Shown: positions 1-9,781, counted from the stretch's first letter. The stretch: 64,000 bases of DNA from Sedimentibacter sp. (GCA_018436705.1 JAHDLA010000003.1:1-64000); one strand, 5' to 3'. Notes: generated by a model not told the origin, from the letters alone. Program-made: numbers and translations.

Positions 1-78
1 TAAGCTTTCGCAATTCTTTGCTAAAAGCTTTGCCAATTCCTGTGTTTTTTCTTCGCGTAAAAAAGTTTCGTGTTTCAT
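1..78 (-). CDS. Partial gene, 5' end only, product unknown
   Basis: The first 26 codons of a minus-strand gene run off the left edge. The ATG at 78 is preceded by a strong ribosome site (GGGAGG, about 10 nt upstream). The visible peptide starts MKHETFLREEKTQELAKLL and is charged and helical-looking, with no signal peptide. It is too short to assign to a family. It lies downstream of the PadR/membrane-protein pair on the same strand, separated by 87 bp that carry inverted repeats, so it may have its own control. Confidence 0.6.
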   Translation of the reverse strand, partial: MKHETFLREEKTQELAKLLAKNCESL

Positions 79-129
79 GATAATATATCCTCCCTTTTAT
101 GGTTAGTATTACCATTTACACGAAACTTT
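62..129. promoter_or_regulatory. Nested inverted repeats over the start of the left-edge gene
   Basis: A perfect 12-bp inverted repeat has arms AAAGTTTCGTGT (62-73) and ACACGAAACTTT (118-129). Inside it lies a second repeat, ATGGT (99-103) and ACCAT (111-115). The outer left arm lies inside codons 2-6 of the partial gene, and the ribosome site is between the arms. This could be a repressor operator or an mRNA fold that hides the ribosome site. The function is inferred only from symmetry. Confidence 0.4.
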
Positions 130-165
130 ATACAGTCTCTTGTAATTTATTAACTTAATAACCAA

Positions 166-852
166 TCAACTAAGATCCTGTATAAAATTCTTTTTATTAA
201 TTGCTAATTTACGAATGTTCTTAAAATTCAAATATTTTGCTATCAGATATGTTAATCCTGATACAAACATTATATAACCTACATCAATTTCCATTACTTT
301 CTGATTATCATATAGAAAAAAGTATATAATTGTTACAACTAAAAATAACACTATGGGGATTATTGAACCGCATTCTTTCTTAAATCCTTTTTCCATGCTA
401 AATATAGGTGCTACCAAGCCTTCTGTTATGAAACTTAGTATTACGACTGAAAAGTAAAATAAAAATATTATTGGATCAACGCTCCAACCTAATTCTCCTC
501 CATAGGCTCCAAAAGATAATGCTAAAAACCAAGCAAAAAAATATCCTGTCAACTTTAATAGAAAGCCTAAAAATATTTCAAACTTACACGGTCCTCCGCT
601 ATTTTTTATAATCTCATGTGCAAACCCTTTTACATCACTCCCAATGGCATCATATAAGGTTTTGTTTCTTAATTCAAATTCCTGCGCCATCCCTATCAAA
701 TCTCTTTTGATTACTTGTGCATCATAAGAATTAACCTTAAATATACTCATACCTTTCATGATATCCTTTATGGTCTGGACATCATCATCCCTTAAAGCTT
801 TTATTTGTGCTTCATTTTCTTTTTTAAGTAAGATCATTTCATTCATAAACAT
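166..852 (-). CDS. Membrane protein with N-terminal DUF1048/HAAS-like domain, PadR partner
   Basis: The 228-residue protein has a soluble N-terminal part (about 1-85) and four hydrophobic segments (about 92-112, 125-146, 162-180 and 190-208). The N-terminal part contains a pattern ending in GSDVKGFAHEIIKN that resembles the DUF1048/HAAS-like domains commonly encoded next to PadR regulators. It starts 2 bp after the padR stop with its own ribosome site (GGGGAA), so the two form an operon. By analogy it is probably an effector or sensor of envelope stress controlled by the PadR protein. The specific role is unknown, and the family match is by eye. Confidence 0.6.
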   Translation of the reverse strand: MFMNEMILLKKENEAQIKALRDDDVQTIKDIMKGMSIFKVNSYDAQVIKRDLIGMAQEFELRNKTLYDAIGSDVKGFAHEIIKNSGGPCKFEIFLGFLLKLTGYFFAWFLALSFGAYGGELGWSVDPIIFLFYFSVVILSFITEGLVAPIFSMEKGFKKECGSIIPIVLFLVVTIIYFFLYDNQKVMEIDVGYIMFVSGLTYLIAKYLNFKNIRKLAINKKNFIQDLS

Positions 853-854
853 AA

Positions 855-1178
855 TTATTCCCCTTTCAATACTTTATCAACGGACTTTTTTACATCATTC
901 CACACCAATTGAAATTCATTTAAAAATTCTTTCCCTGTTTCAGTTAAGAAATAATATTTTCTTTTCGGACCAAGCGGAGATTCTTTGTATTTGGATGTTA
1001 TAATTTTTTTCCTCTCAAGTCTTACCAAAATAGGATAGGTTGTTCCTTCTCTTACATCATCAAAACCATAATCCTGTAAGCGGGATATTATTTCATACCC
1101 GTATGTTTCTTCATCACCAATTATTTTCACTATGCATCCTTCTAATGTGCCTCTTAATAATTGTGACCTATCTACCAT
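855..1178 (-). CDS. PadR family transcriptional regulator
   Basis: The protein is about 107 aa and a single winged-helix domain typical of short PadR proteins. Visible motifs are LLRGTLEGCIVKII at the N-terminus, YGYEIISRL in the recognition-helix region, and the wing GPKRKYYFLTETG. I chose the ATG at 1178 because AGGTGA lies 6 nt upstream; a GTG three codons earlier overlaps that ribosome site. PadR proteins usually repress their own operon with the neighbouring membrane gene. Direct repeats over the promoter (1193-1227) are candidate operators. Confidence 0.88.
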   Translation of the reverse strand: MVDRSQLLRGTLEGCIVKIIGDEETYGYEIISRLQDYGFDDVREGTTYPILVRLERKKIITSKYKESPLGPKRKYYFLTETGKEFLNEFQLVWNDVKKSVDKVLKGE

Positions 1179-1192
1179 GTATTTCACCTACC

Positions 1193-1245
1193 TTGTACCG
1201 CATAATAGCTAACTACATTGTACCGCACAGTAGATGTTCTGTCAA
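1193..1245 (-). promoter_or_regulatory. Consensus promoter of the padR operon with direct-repeat operator candidates
   Basis: Read on the minus strand, TTGACA (1240-1245) is followed after exactly 17 bp by TACAAT (1217-1222). The decamer TGCGGTACAA occurs twice in direct orientation with a 25-bp period: at 1218-1227, overlapping the -10 box, and at 1193-1202, just upstream of the ribosome site. The placement suits autorepression by PadR, which is inference. Confidence 0.7.
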
Positions 1246-1437
1246 TCATAAAAAGTTATTTCATATAAGAAGCTTTAATTGCAAAAAATAACCATTAAAG
1301 CTTTATTCTAAGGTCCGTCACCGGAATGTTTGCGAACGGTTTTTTGCATAACAAAAGAAGATAGCTGAATATAATACCCAACTATCTTTTTCATATTTCA
1401 TTTTAATTTTATCCACGCTATATCAGGATTGTTTCCT
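1246..1437. other. Intergenic stretch with a weak terminator
   Basis: Between the padR promoter and the PIN-TRAM gene I see one useful structure. It is a 7-bp stem (AAGATAG at 1358-1364 with CTATCTT at 1382-1388, loop 17) with T-rich flanks in both directions. It lies about 50 bp downstream of the PIN-TRAM stop and is a plausible but weak terminator for it. No ORF or RNA gene is recognisable. Confidence 0.4.
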
Positions 1438-2532
1438 CTATACCGCTTTGTTTATTACATTTTTAAGCTTGGCAAAAATCATTCTCCCTGCTGCTGTCTG
1501 AAGCACACTGGTTACTGTTACAACAACGGAATCTCCAATGCATTTTTTACCGCCTTCCACGACAATCATTGTGCCGTCATCAAGATATGCCAGACCCTGC
1601 CCTGATTCTTTACCATCCTTGACAACCATTACAGTCATTTCTTCTCCGGGAAGAACAACAGGCTTAACAGCATTAGCCAGTTCATTGATATTTAATACTT
1701 CAACTCCTTGGAATTCAGCAACCTTATTCAAATTAAAATCATTTGTCAGGACTTTGCCTCCAAGCTCTTTAGCAAGCTTCAAAAGCTTTACATCAACTTC
1801 TATATTATCTCCATAATCTTTTGATTCAATAACAACATGCACGGCATCATCTTTTTGCAAAATATTCAAAATATCCAATCCTCTTCTTCCTCTGTTTCTT
1901 TTGAGGCTGTCTGAAGAATCAGCAATGTGTCTTAATTCCTTAAGAACAAATTCAGGTATAACCAACGTTCCCTCAATAAATCCGGTCTTGCAGATATCAG
2001 AAATTCTTCCGTCTATTATTACGCTGGTATCAAGTATCTTTGGTAAAATTATTTCTTTCTTTGAACTTTTATCTTGTTTTTTTGAAACAGTCGACTTTTT
2101 TAAGTTTATTTGCGGCCATATTACATCGTCTTTTTTTCTTGTGGAAATTTTGATTCCCAAATATCCAAATATTAAATAAGACAAAATTGAAATAATTGTG
2201 CCCACATACTTAATATCAGCAAATGGCTGACTGATTAGGAAAGCAATAATAAATCCCACTATAAGTCCCAAAGCTCCCCAAATAATATCCATGGTAGAAA
2301 ATTTAAGCAGCTCCGTTTCAAAAGCCCCAACTACTTTTAGACCAATTTTTTTGATTCTGGTTGATAAAAGAAAAAATATAATTCCAAATACTAAACTGAT
2401 ACCAATGATTACTAAAACATTTTGAAATTCCGTAAAATTAAGAAGACCGTTTTGGTTTAGAAGCACCCCAGTAAAAACACCTAGCAATGTTCCTATTACA
2501 GTAATAACCGCCTTTATTATTTTATCTATCAT
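1438..2532 (-). CDS. Membrane-anchored PIN-TRAM domain protein (YacL type)
   Basis: The protein is 364 aa. Four N-terminal membrane segments (about 5-26, 37-57, 84-104 and 108-130) are followed by a PIN nuclease-fold domain (about 165-295). Acidic residues are visible in [12 protein letters not shown], in the [10 protein letters not shown] helix and in LTNDFNL. A C-terminal TRAM RNA-binding domain follows (about 300-360). Length and order match Bacillus subtilis YacL, a probable membrane-tethered RNase of unknown target. The ribosome site AAGGAGGTGA fixes the ATG at 2532. As in many Firmicutes it follows carD, but the usual downstream ispD-ispF pair is absent here. Confidence 0.88.
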   Translation of the reverse strand: MIDKIIKAVITVIGTLLGVFTGVLLNQNGLLNFTEFQNVLVIIGISLVFGIIFFLLSTRIKKIGLKVVGAFETELLKFSTMDIIWGALGLIVGFIIAFLISQPFADIKYVGTIISILSYLIFGYLGIKISTRKKDDVIWPQINLKKSTVSKKQDKSSKKEIILPKILDTSVIIDGRISDICKTGFIEGTLVIPEFVLKELRHIADSSDSLKRNRGRRGLDILNILQKDDAVHVVIESKDYGDNIEVDVKLLKLAKELGGKVLTNDFNLNKVAEFQGVEVLNINELANAVKPVVLPGEEMTVMVVKDGKESGQGLAYLDDGTMIVVEGGKKCIGDSVVVTVTSVLQTAAGRMIFAKLKNVINKAV

Positions 2533-2662
2533 GTAATCACCTCCTTTACAGTATACCCATATATTGCTACATTATTTAATGTATCATATTTTTTGTTATT
2601 TGGCTATACTATTTTCTTCAAATTATATATATTTATTATTAATTTTACCTTAATTTTAAGGG

Positions 2663-2713
2663 AAAAAGAAAATGCGCTAAAGCATTATCTTATCTGTTAT
2701 TGCTTTAACGCAT
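2663..2713 (-). terminator. Terminator of carD, overlapping its last codons
   Basis: On the minus strand, ATGCGTTAAAGCA (2713-2701) pairs with TGCTTTAGCGCAT (2684-2672) with one G-U pair, followed by TTTTCTTTTT. The upstream arm includes the last CarD codons, just before the TAA at 2699-2697. Confidence 0.8.
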
Positions 2714-3191
2714 CCTCATTAATGATATTATCCAAATAATCCTGTATATTCTTGCCATCTTTATTAGTTGAAAGAGCTATTTCACTTACAAGCATCTGCT
2801 TTGCGCTTACAAGCATTTTCTTTTCACCTGTTGACAATCCTTTCTCTCTGTCCCGAAAGGTCAAATCCCTTACCACCTTGGCGACCTCGAAAATATCTCC
2901 TGTCTTCATCTTAACCATATTATCCCGGTATCTTTTATTCCAGTTTGAATCGTTGAGTTCGGCACTTTGCTTTAGAATTTTATAGACTTTTTCTACTGCC
3001 TCTGTATCTATAATATTTCTTAATCCGATATTGTTTACGTTGTCTACAGGTATCATGAGCTTCATTTCTCCAATAGGCATCTTAAGAACATAGTATTTTT
3101 TAACTTCACCAAGTATTTCCTTTTGTTCCATTGTTTCAATAACACCGGCACCATGCATCGGGTATACTACTTTGTCTCCTAACTTAAACAT
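2697..3191 (-). CDS. CarD family transcriptional regulator
   Basis: The 164-aa protein begins MFKLGDKVVYPMHGAGVIE, the Tudor-like RNA-polymerase-interacting fold of the CarD/CdnL family (about 1-60). A helical DNA-contacting domain follows, with NWNKRYRDNMVKMKTGD and the FRDREKGLS loop. CarD proteins bind the polymerase beta subunit and stabilise open promoter complexes, often at rRNA and growth genes. GGGAGG sits 8 nt before the ATG. Two consensus promoters lie upstream and an intrinsic terminator overlaps the 3' end, so it is probably a monocistronic, well-expressed gene. Confidence 0.92.
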   Translation of the reverse strand: MFKLGDKVVYPMHGAGVIETMEQKEILGEVKKYYVLKMPIGEMKLMIPVDNVNNIGLRNIIDTEAVEKVYKILKQSAELNDSNWNKRYRDNMVKMKTGDIFEVAKVVRDLTFRDREKGLSTGEKKMLVSAKQMLVSEIALSTNKDGKNIQDYLDNIINEDALKQ

Positions 3192-3212
3192 GTTACTACC
3201 TCCCTATTCTTT

Positions 3213-3277
3213 AGTATACACTAAACAGGAACCAATGTCAAATCGATAATTATACCTTGACATTGCAACAATGTCAA
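3213..3277 (-). promoter_or_regulatory. Two tandem consensus promoters of carD, with a palindrome
   Basis: On the minus strand the proximal promoter is TTGACA (3241-3236), 17 bp, TATACT (3218-3213). The distal one is TTGACA (3277-3272), 17 bp, TATAAT (3254-3249). The distal -35 box and part of its spacer form a perfect 9-bp inverted repeat with a 3-nt centre, TTGACATTG (3277-3269) and CAATGTCAA (3265-3257). The symmetry suggests an operator covering the distal promoter. Confidence 0.8.
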
Positions 3278-3370
3278 TATCTATTTCAAAAAAATTTATT
3301 ACAATTACAACTTATTTTTATCATAATTTTACAATAAGAAATATTTTTGCAAATTATTAAATTATTAAAA

Positions 3371-3403
3371 GCACTCTCTCTTAGCTAATGCTAAGAAAGA
3401 GGC
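3371..3403 (-). terminator. Terminator of the surface-protein operon
   Basis: A stem around CTTAGC/GCTAAG with a 4-nt loop, extended by CTC-rich/GAG-rich flanks with one mismatch, lies about 20 bp past the stop of the SLH gene. On the minus strand it is followed by TTTTAATAATTT. Confidence 0.75.
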
Positions 3404-3424
3404 TTAATTATTTGAAGATAATAA

Positions 3425-6400
3425 TTATTCTAATTCCTCTATTAATTTTAATATAATTGTTGCAGCTTCTTCACGAGTTATAGGGTTATAAGACCTAAAT
3501 GTATTATCTAAATAACCTGTTATGATACTCTTCTCATTGAGCATTTTAACATAAGATTTTGCCCAGCCAGGTATATCATTATCATCCGTAAATGCAGTTA
3601 TTTCATTATTTTTATTTTGAATTTTTAACACTCTCCCAGCAATTACAGCCACTTCTGCGCGAGTTATATCTCTTAGAGGTTTCATATACACACCATCTGC
3701 CTCTCTGATACCCGTTACCAAGTTTTTGCTCACTGCTTCTTTCATATAAGGAATTGCCCATTCCTGTATACTTTCACTGTCACTATATCCTTGAAGTGTT
3801 GCTGAAGAGGCGGTTTCAATACCTGAAGCTTCAATAAGCAATTTCACAAATTCTTGTCTTGTAATATGTCTCTCCGGCTCATAATAGAATCCGTCTCTCT
3901 TTTCTACGCCATTAATAATCCCCAATGAAGCCAGGCTATAAATAATATCTTTTGACCATCGCCCTTCAATATCCTCAAACCTTCTTAAATCAGAATTATA
4001 AATCAAACAATATTTACTGAAATGATTTAGTATGACGGTAACAGTATGATTCTTTTTATCAACCTCTCCTCCTACATATTCCCACCTGTTTTTCTCTTCA
4101 TTAAACCAGTATATAGCCAGCTCTTCAGGATTATCAACCTTATCAGGGTCATAGCTTATTTCTAGAATTGCTGATTTCTCCAGCAAACCATTCTGATCTA
4201 ATATAATCTCATATATATCACTTAAAAATTCTATATTTCCCTTTTTATATTCTGAGGTATCGTTAATTTTCCATATACCTAATCCAATTTTATTCTCTAA
4301 ATTCTGTCTTGGGATAGTGATACTCATATTCTCATCACCTTTTACGGTTATATTAACCTCACCTGTAATCCATTCCTTTTTAAGAACACTCATATTTTTT
4401 TCGTTTCCTATTAAGTTTTTAAGGATATTCTCCAGCTGTCTGTCTATACTGCTTCTGCTTGATGATTTTTTATCATTTTTTTCAGGTATCGGGGTAAAGT
4501 CCTCACCATCAGTATCACCGCTTGAGGGATCATCTCCCTGAGTATTTTCAATTGCACTGACTATTAATGCATCCTCAAAAGCATATTCATCTGAAACGTA
4601 ATAGGATGCCTTTACAATAATATCTCCTTCTTGCTTTAGACTTAAAACACCTGTTTCAGAAATATCTCCGACACCTTCTCCGGCTAAAATATCCCATTGC
4701 ACATCTTCAGAATCCAATAAATACTCATTATCCTGATTATCTATACAGTGCAGCTCTAATTCTACTGTTTTTCCAATATATCCTTCCAGTGATGCTGAAT
4801 TTTCATTTTCTTCATCCCCCGCATTCTCCATATTATCTGATCTTATTTCCACCCGGTCTAAATCACTTATATCTTCATTATATATCTTTGAATTATAGGT
4901 GGTTATATTACCTGCCTGATCCTCTGCAGTAATGTTTATATCTTTTTTCATTTCATTTTTCATTGATAAATAAGTTTCAAATATACCTTCATCATCGACC
5001 TCAACAGCTTCTTTGTTTACCGATACAGTACTGCCAAGCTCTGCAATCCCTCTAATTTTAATTTTTTCTTCTCCGTCTATATATACCGTTTCTATTTCGT
5101 CAACCTTTAATTCGGGAGCTGTCGTATCACATCTTACCGTTACACCGTATATAGAAGTATCACCATTGTCATTTGTCGCATTGACTTGTATTAAATTTTC
5201 CCCTTCTTCTAAGTCAATCTTTTTATTGATTTCTTTTCCTTCTGCAGTCACCAGTAATTCATCGTTTAATATGATTTGTGCTTCCACCTGCTGATCTGAT
5301 TCAATAAATAGATTAATTTCCGATTGATTCACTGTATAGATATACTTTCCGCTTGTGCTCTGAGATACTTTAACATCCCCTTCATCGGTACGAATATCAA
5401 AAGCAAGTTCAGGCGGCTGAGGATCCGGGAGATAAATTGGCTGTGACAACACTTCATTGCTATAGTGAGTTACCTCATTCACTTTTTTATAGGAGACCAT
5501 AGAAACCATATAATTCTCTCCTGGCACCATTCCCATAAGATTACCGTCTGTGTCTCTATATGTGCCGCCTACATAGACTTCCTTCATATCCCCTTCAATT
5601 TCCACTGCGCCCACACCTTCTAGCGCATTCCCGTTTTCATCTTTAATCTCAATATAGTAACCGTCTACATTGCCTTCCTGATCCCAGCTCACTTTAAATG
5701 CACCATTTCCTGAGGATTCAACCTGTATGCTTTCAGGCGCCAACGGCTGATATTCATCTATTACCGTAATAGGGTCTTCACCTGTTATACTGTCATAATT
5801 GGTATCGTCATTATAAAGTACCGCCCTTATATAATAGCTGCCTGATGCTGTACTGTCAGGTAAAGTATAGGTATAGGTACCTGCATTCACATTTATATCA
5901 TCAATGATTTTTCTTCCTATATCTCCTTCTTCTTCGCAAAGATATAAGGCTATTTTTTCGTCATTAACGTGACTCGCCTGCCATGAAGCTTTAAATGTAT
6001 GGTCATCTCCCACGGACTCAACTGATAGACTGTCTAAAGATGGCGGGATTGTAACATCTAGCAATGCAACATTCACATCTTTGTCAGACTTAATAGTCCA
6101 ATCACCATTTTCAGGATTTACTGCCGTTATACCGACTCTCTTTTCTTCGAAACCTGATTGACTTTCTTCTGCTGATATCACCTGCACTGTGTAATTTTTA
6201 TCTTCAACCAATTCATATGGACTGCCGTCCGGCTTATATACCTCTAATTCCGGAATGTCACCGTCATATGACACTTCAAATATGACGGCATCCCGATTAT
6301 CAATTGTAATGTTGTACGTATTATCCAATCCGGCTGTTATAATAGGTTTTTCATACATAAATGATGAAATATCACCGTCGTATGCAAACATATACTTTGA

Positions 6401-9400
6401 GGCAGCGATTCTTTTAATATTGCTTCCAAAGATCATTGTGCCTTCAGCTTCTCCGGTTTCTTCGTTATAGAAGGTCTGTTGTGCGATACCTTTTAAGGAT
6501 GATCTGGGTAAACCGGAAGCATCTGCTATTACTGTCGGAGCAGTATCTCCCCATACATATTCTACAGCAACCGGTATGTCTAAGAATGCGGCTGTTGCAA
6601 AGATGTGCTTTGTGCTGATTTCCGCCTCTGCTCCCAACAATTCTTTTCCTCCGACAACCGGTACACATCCCGGCACCTGCACGGCCACTTTCCCTTTTCC
6701 GTACAGGATAATGGGCCCTAATACTCCACTATATGACTCGTCATAACCACCGCCTATACTTACTTCACCCACAAGAGTATCAAAAACATTTATGCCGCCG
6801 CCAAATTCAATATATATGCCTTCTCCATCGCCAAATTCCATTTCACCATGAATATCCTTGAATAAATCTAGCTTCAATATGGTTAAATCTCCTGACAGCT
6901 TAACGCCTCTCGGCGATACGGCCAGAGTTATCTCATTACCTTCAAAAACCTTTAGCACCTGTGCAGAACCTGTAAACATCAGCTTTAACGGAGGCAACCT
7001 TTCAAAATTAAGTGTAACGGTATCATATAGATTTTCAAATCCTAATCCTCCTCCGGTTATATATACAACAGGTGCCACAGGGATGATAGGAATTCCCGGC
7101 TCTCCACCCACATAACCTACAATGCTGTCCGGAATAGGGTAGGTACCGTCTATAAATCTTAAGGATATCAGTCCTTTAAACTCTACGACCGCAAATTTCA
7201 CCTCTATATCCACCGTATAAATATTATCTAAGGTGTTGACCAAAACACTTCCCTCCGCACCAAAATCCAATCCGGGAATCATGTTGTCAGGCATACCGGC
7301 TTTCCCTTCTGCGTTAATGCCTATAAAGCCATACTCATTTGCCGGACCGAAAAGAGAAGAAGAGTTTCTGTATCCAAATTTCAGCTCATTGATAGCAAGC
7401 CCTATAGCTGCCGAGTCACTGAATTTGTCATCATAATCCTTAATATCCTCATCATCACTTGTATCATTGTTATTGTTATCATCATCTTTACTGCTGTATA
7501 TATTTCCGCCAAGATTCAGGTAGGCACTTCCTCCAAAGGAGACAGACTTATCACCAATGACAGCATTTTTTATTTTAACCGGAAAAATACCTACGTAGGA
7601 CAGATATTTTAAGCCTTCCATAACATCCCAGTTTACTTCTATAGACGCTTCATCATTATCGTCATCAGCATCCAAGGAATATCGTGTTCCATTATCAAGC
7701 TCTATTTTGAAATTACCTTGGACAAAAGGAAAACCTGGTATAGACAGCATCCCACTACCGCTAATGTTGATCCCCTGTTTATTACCGTTATCACCAATAT
7801 CTTCTTTTATAATAATATTTTGAGATGCTTCACCGTATAAGAATTTCAATACATCATTTGTCCCATACTCTATAACAGAATTGATATAGCATCCAGGCTG
7901 AATATAGTATTGCTTACCATTATCAGTTATATATTCTTTAATATCCCCTTTAAACTCCAGTAAAACCTGATTATCTCTGTAATATTGGCTGTTTGCATTT
8001 AAAACTGCTTCATAACTTTCTTTATCATAATCATCTGATGCAGTCACAATTTCATAGATCTCATCACCTGTCTCAAAATCCCCCGACCTTTGAGAGCTTA
8101 TGTTTTTACCTATAACAAGCAGCACACCATAGGCCCTCGAAATATAGGCCTTATCCTTTGTAAGGATGAGATTTTTTGTAAAAGTGCCATACTGATCTGC
8201 ATCTAAGATAATAGTATACCCACCAGATTCATTACTAAATGATTCATCCCAGTAATTATTGTCTGTTACGATTTTGATATTGTTGTCATCGCTGACGGTA
8301 ATACAGGACTGAGGTATTATTTTACTTTTCTGATCTCTGTTTCTTTTCACTTTAACATCCCAGTCATTAGACGCTTTCAACATTTCAAAACCTTTCCCGT
8401 TCAAAGTTATATTTTTCTCATCTTCTTCATAATAAACTTTATTAGGAGTTATGCTGAGCAATTGTACCTGAGGCGGTTCTCCGGACAATGCAGGAAGGAT
8501 CGTATAACCCCCACGGACTTCGTCCTGAAGTCCGTCTGCCGTCACCGTAACAACATACTGTGATACCTTAAATATATCCTGAGGCTGAGCCTTAACCGTC
8601 CACGAAACGGTTCTTATCTCGCCTGTATTAAGTGTATCAATGGTTTTTATTTCTTCATCTGCAGCATCCAGTTCAAGTCCGTCTGTAATTCCTAAAGAAA
8701 TTTCCATATTGGTTAATTGTTTTGCATCCATAATGCTATTGTCAATTTCAACACTGATATTAAATGTTTCTTCGTTATATCCGTCCTTACTTCCGTTTAA
8801 GGTGAGCTTTTCCGGTGCAAAAACCTGTAATCCGTAATTGGCTTCTTCCTGCGTAGTATAAAAATTGCCTAATCCATAAAAGGTTTCACAAATTATTTCT
8901 TCTCCCGGCCCCACCGAAACAGGCTGCCAGTATAAGGCAACTGCACTGTCGGCTGACTTATAAGAATTTTTTGAAGTCGTAAAGTTTAAGCCCGAATCTA
9001 CTGCATAGTCCCATTTTGATTCTGATAACCCGTCCCAATGACCTATAATCATTCTGTCAGGCTTTTTATTTCCCCAACCATCCAGAAACCCATAGGACAA
9101 AACCTTTGGTGCCAAAGGGTCATCTGAAGCTCTCCAATACTCAGGCACATTCTTTCCCTTTAAATCTGTTTCCAAATTAATAAACTGAGACTGACCGTTC
9201 AATACAACAGGTGAAGCATCATTGGCTCCAAGCATAGTATCCAGAAGTATCCTGGTACCTATTTCTGTTTTCGCAGCATTTGTATTTTTTATTGTATAGG
9301 TTATTTTCACATTTCCAACATAAGGATTGGATTTGTCTTCATATAACTGAAGCTGTTGTGTTATCTCTACACCTTTCATTTTCCATGTGGATTGATTGAC

Positions 9401-9754
9401 ATATCCGTTATTTGAGACATTTGAAATAAAATTTCCGTCGCCTCCTAAAAATCCGTAGCTGTTTCCATATATATAGTCCTCGCCATCTATTTTAAAGGTT
9501 GTAAAAGATGTTTCCGGAATTTTGTTCTGATACAGCAGCTGTTTATTTGAATCATTATCTCTCCACGGAGACCCTTCACTGGTTCTTATGCTGAATCTTG
9601 CATCATCTCTGTTTACTGTATACTCAATAAAATCATTACTCACAACCAGTGGTTCTATACTTTCTGCAATGGCATAAGCGGTATTTCCTATGGTCGTAGA
9701 CAGTATTGCTATTAAAACAAGAACAGCAACATATTTTTTTACCGATCTTTTCAT
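3425..9754 (-). CDS. Giant exported SLH-domain surface protein
   Basis: The 2109-aa protein has an N-terminal signal segment (about 1-29, KKYVAVLVLIAILSTTIG, then AYA). A large beta-rich N-terminal region (about 30-1230) matches no family I recognise. It contains a long glycine-rich part and an Asp-rich stretch near residue 770. Two fibronectin-III-like modules follow (about 1236-1330 and 1335-1430), then Ig-like modules (about 1440-1700). A short S/D/K-rich linker leads to a ZU5-like part and three SLH domains (about 1928-2109) with the expected TRxE motifs TRQE, TRAE and TREE. SLH domains bind pyruvylated wall polymer, and csaB is present in this window. AAGGAGGG fixes the ATG. It is the second gene of an operon with the other giant protein, 27 bp upstream. 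The function may be S-layer or surface enzyme/adhesin; the catalytic role is unknown. Confidence 0.88.
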   Translation of the reverse strand: MKRSVKKYVAVLVLIAILSTTIGNTAYAIAESIEPLVVSNDFIEYTVNRDDARFSIRTSEGSPWRDNDSNKQLLYQNKIPETSFTTFKIDGEDYIYGNSYGFLGGDGNFISNVSNNGYVNQSTWKMKGVEITQQLQLYEDKSNPYVGNVKITYTIKNTNAAKTEIGTRILLDTMLGANDASPVVLNGQSQFINLETDLKGKNVPEYWRASDDPLAPKVLSYGFLDGWGNKKPDRMIIGHWDGLSESKWDYAVDSGLNFTTSKNSYKSADSAVALYWQPVSVGPGEEIICETFYGLGNFYTTQEEANYGLQVFAPEKLTLNGSKDGYNEETFNISVEIDNSIMDAKQLTNMEISLGITDGLELDAADEEIKTIDTLNTGEIRTVSWTVKAQPQDIFKVSQYVVTVTADGLQDEVRGGYTILPALSGEPPQVQLLSITPNKVYYEEDEKNITLNGKGFEMLKASNDWDVKVKRNRDQKSKIIPQSCITVSDDNNIKIVTDNNYWDESFSNESGGYTIILDADQYGTFTKNLILTKDKAYISRAYGVLLVIGKNISSQRSGDFETGDEIYEIVTASDDYDKESYEAVLNANSQYYRDNQVLLEFKGDIKEYITDNGKQYYIQPGCYINSVIEYGTNDVLKFLYGEASQNIIIKEDIGDNGNKQGINISGSGMLSIPGFPFVQGNFKIELDNGTRYSLDADDDNDEASIEVNWDVMEGLKYLSYVGIFPVKIKNAVIGDKSVSFGGSAYLNLGGNIYSSKDDDNNNNDTSDDEDIKDYDDKFSDSAAIGLAINELKFGYRNSSSLFGPANEYGFIGINAEGKAGMPDNMIPGLDFGAEGSVLVNTLDNIYTVDIEVKFAVVEFKGLISLRFIDGTYPIPDSIVGYVGGEPGIPIIPVAPVVYITGGGLGFENLYDTVTLNFERLPPLKLMFTGSAQVLKVFEGNEITLAVSPRGVKLSGDLTILKLDLFKDIHGEMEFGDGEGIYIEFGGGINVFDTLVGEVSIGGGYDESYSGVLGPIILYGKGKVAVQVPGCVPVVGGKELLGAEAEISTKHIFATAAFLDIPVAVEYVWGDTAPTVIADASGLPRSSLKGIAQQTFYNEETGEAEGTMIFGSNIKRIAASKYMFAYDGDISSFMYEKPIITAGLDNTYNITIDNRDAVIFEVSYDGDIPELEVYKPDGSPYELVEDKNYTVQVISAEESQSGFEEKRVGITAVNPENGDWTIKSDKDVNVALLDVTIPPSLDSLSVESVGDDHTFKASWQASHVNDEKIALYLCEEEGDIGRKIIDDINVNAGTYTYTLPDSTASGSYYIRAVLYNDDTNYDSITGEDPITVIDEYQPLAPESIQVESSGNGAFKVSWDQEGNVDGYYIEIKDENGNALEGVGAVEIEGDMKEVYVGGTYRDTDGNLMGMVPGENYMVSMVSYKKVNEVTHYSNEVLSQPIYLPDPQPPELAFDIRTDEGDVKVSQSTSGKYIYTVNQSEINLFIESDQQVEAQIILNDELLVTAEGKEINKKIDLEEGENLIQVNATNDNGDTSIYGVTVRCDTTAPELKVDEIETVYIDGEEKIKIRGIAELGSTVSVNKEAVEVDDEGIFETYLSMKNEMKKDINITAEDQAGNITTYNSKIYNEDISDLDRVEIRSDNMENAGDEENENSASLEGYIGKTVELELHCIDNQDNEYLLDSEDVQWDILAGEGVGDISETGVLSLKQEGDIIVKASYYVSDEYAFEDALIVSAIENTQGDDPSSGDTDGEDFTPIPEKNDKKSSSRSSIDRQLENILKNLIGNEKNMSVLKKEWITGEVNITVKGDENMSITIPRQNLENKIGLGIWKINDTSEYKKGNIEFLSDIYEIILDQNGLLEKSAILEISYDPDKVDNPEELAIYWFNEEKNRWEYVGGEVDKKNHTVTVILNHFSKYCLIYNSDLRRFEDIEGRWSKDIIYSLASLGIINGVEKRDGFYYEPERHITRQEFVKLLIEASGIETASSATLQGYSDSESIQEWAIPYMKEAVSKNLVTGIREADGVYMKPLRDITRAEVAVIAGRVLKIQNKNNEITAFTDDNDIPGWAKSYVKMLNEKSIITGYLDNTFRSYNPITREEAATIILKLIEELE

Positions 9755-9781
9755 TTCAACTTCCCTCCTTATTTTTCTATG

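Noticed and set aside
6255..7436. Plus-strand frames of 60-85 codons inside the SLH gene
   Set aside because: They lie wholly antisense to a long, clearly coding gene with strong domain evidence, and have no ribosome sites of note.
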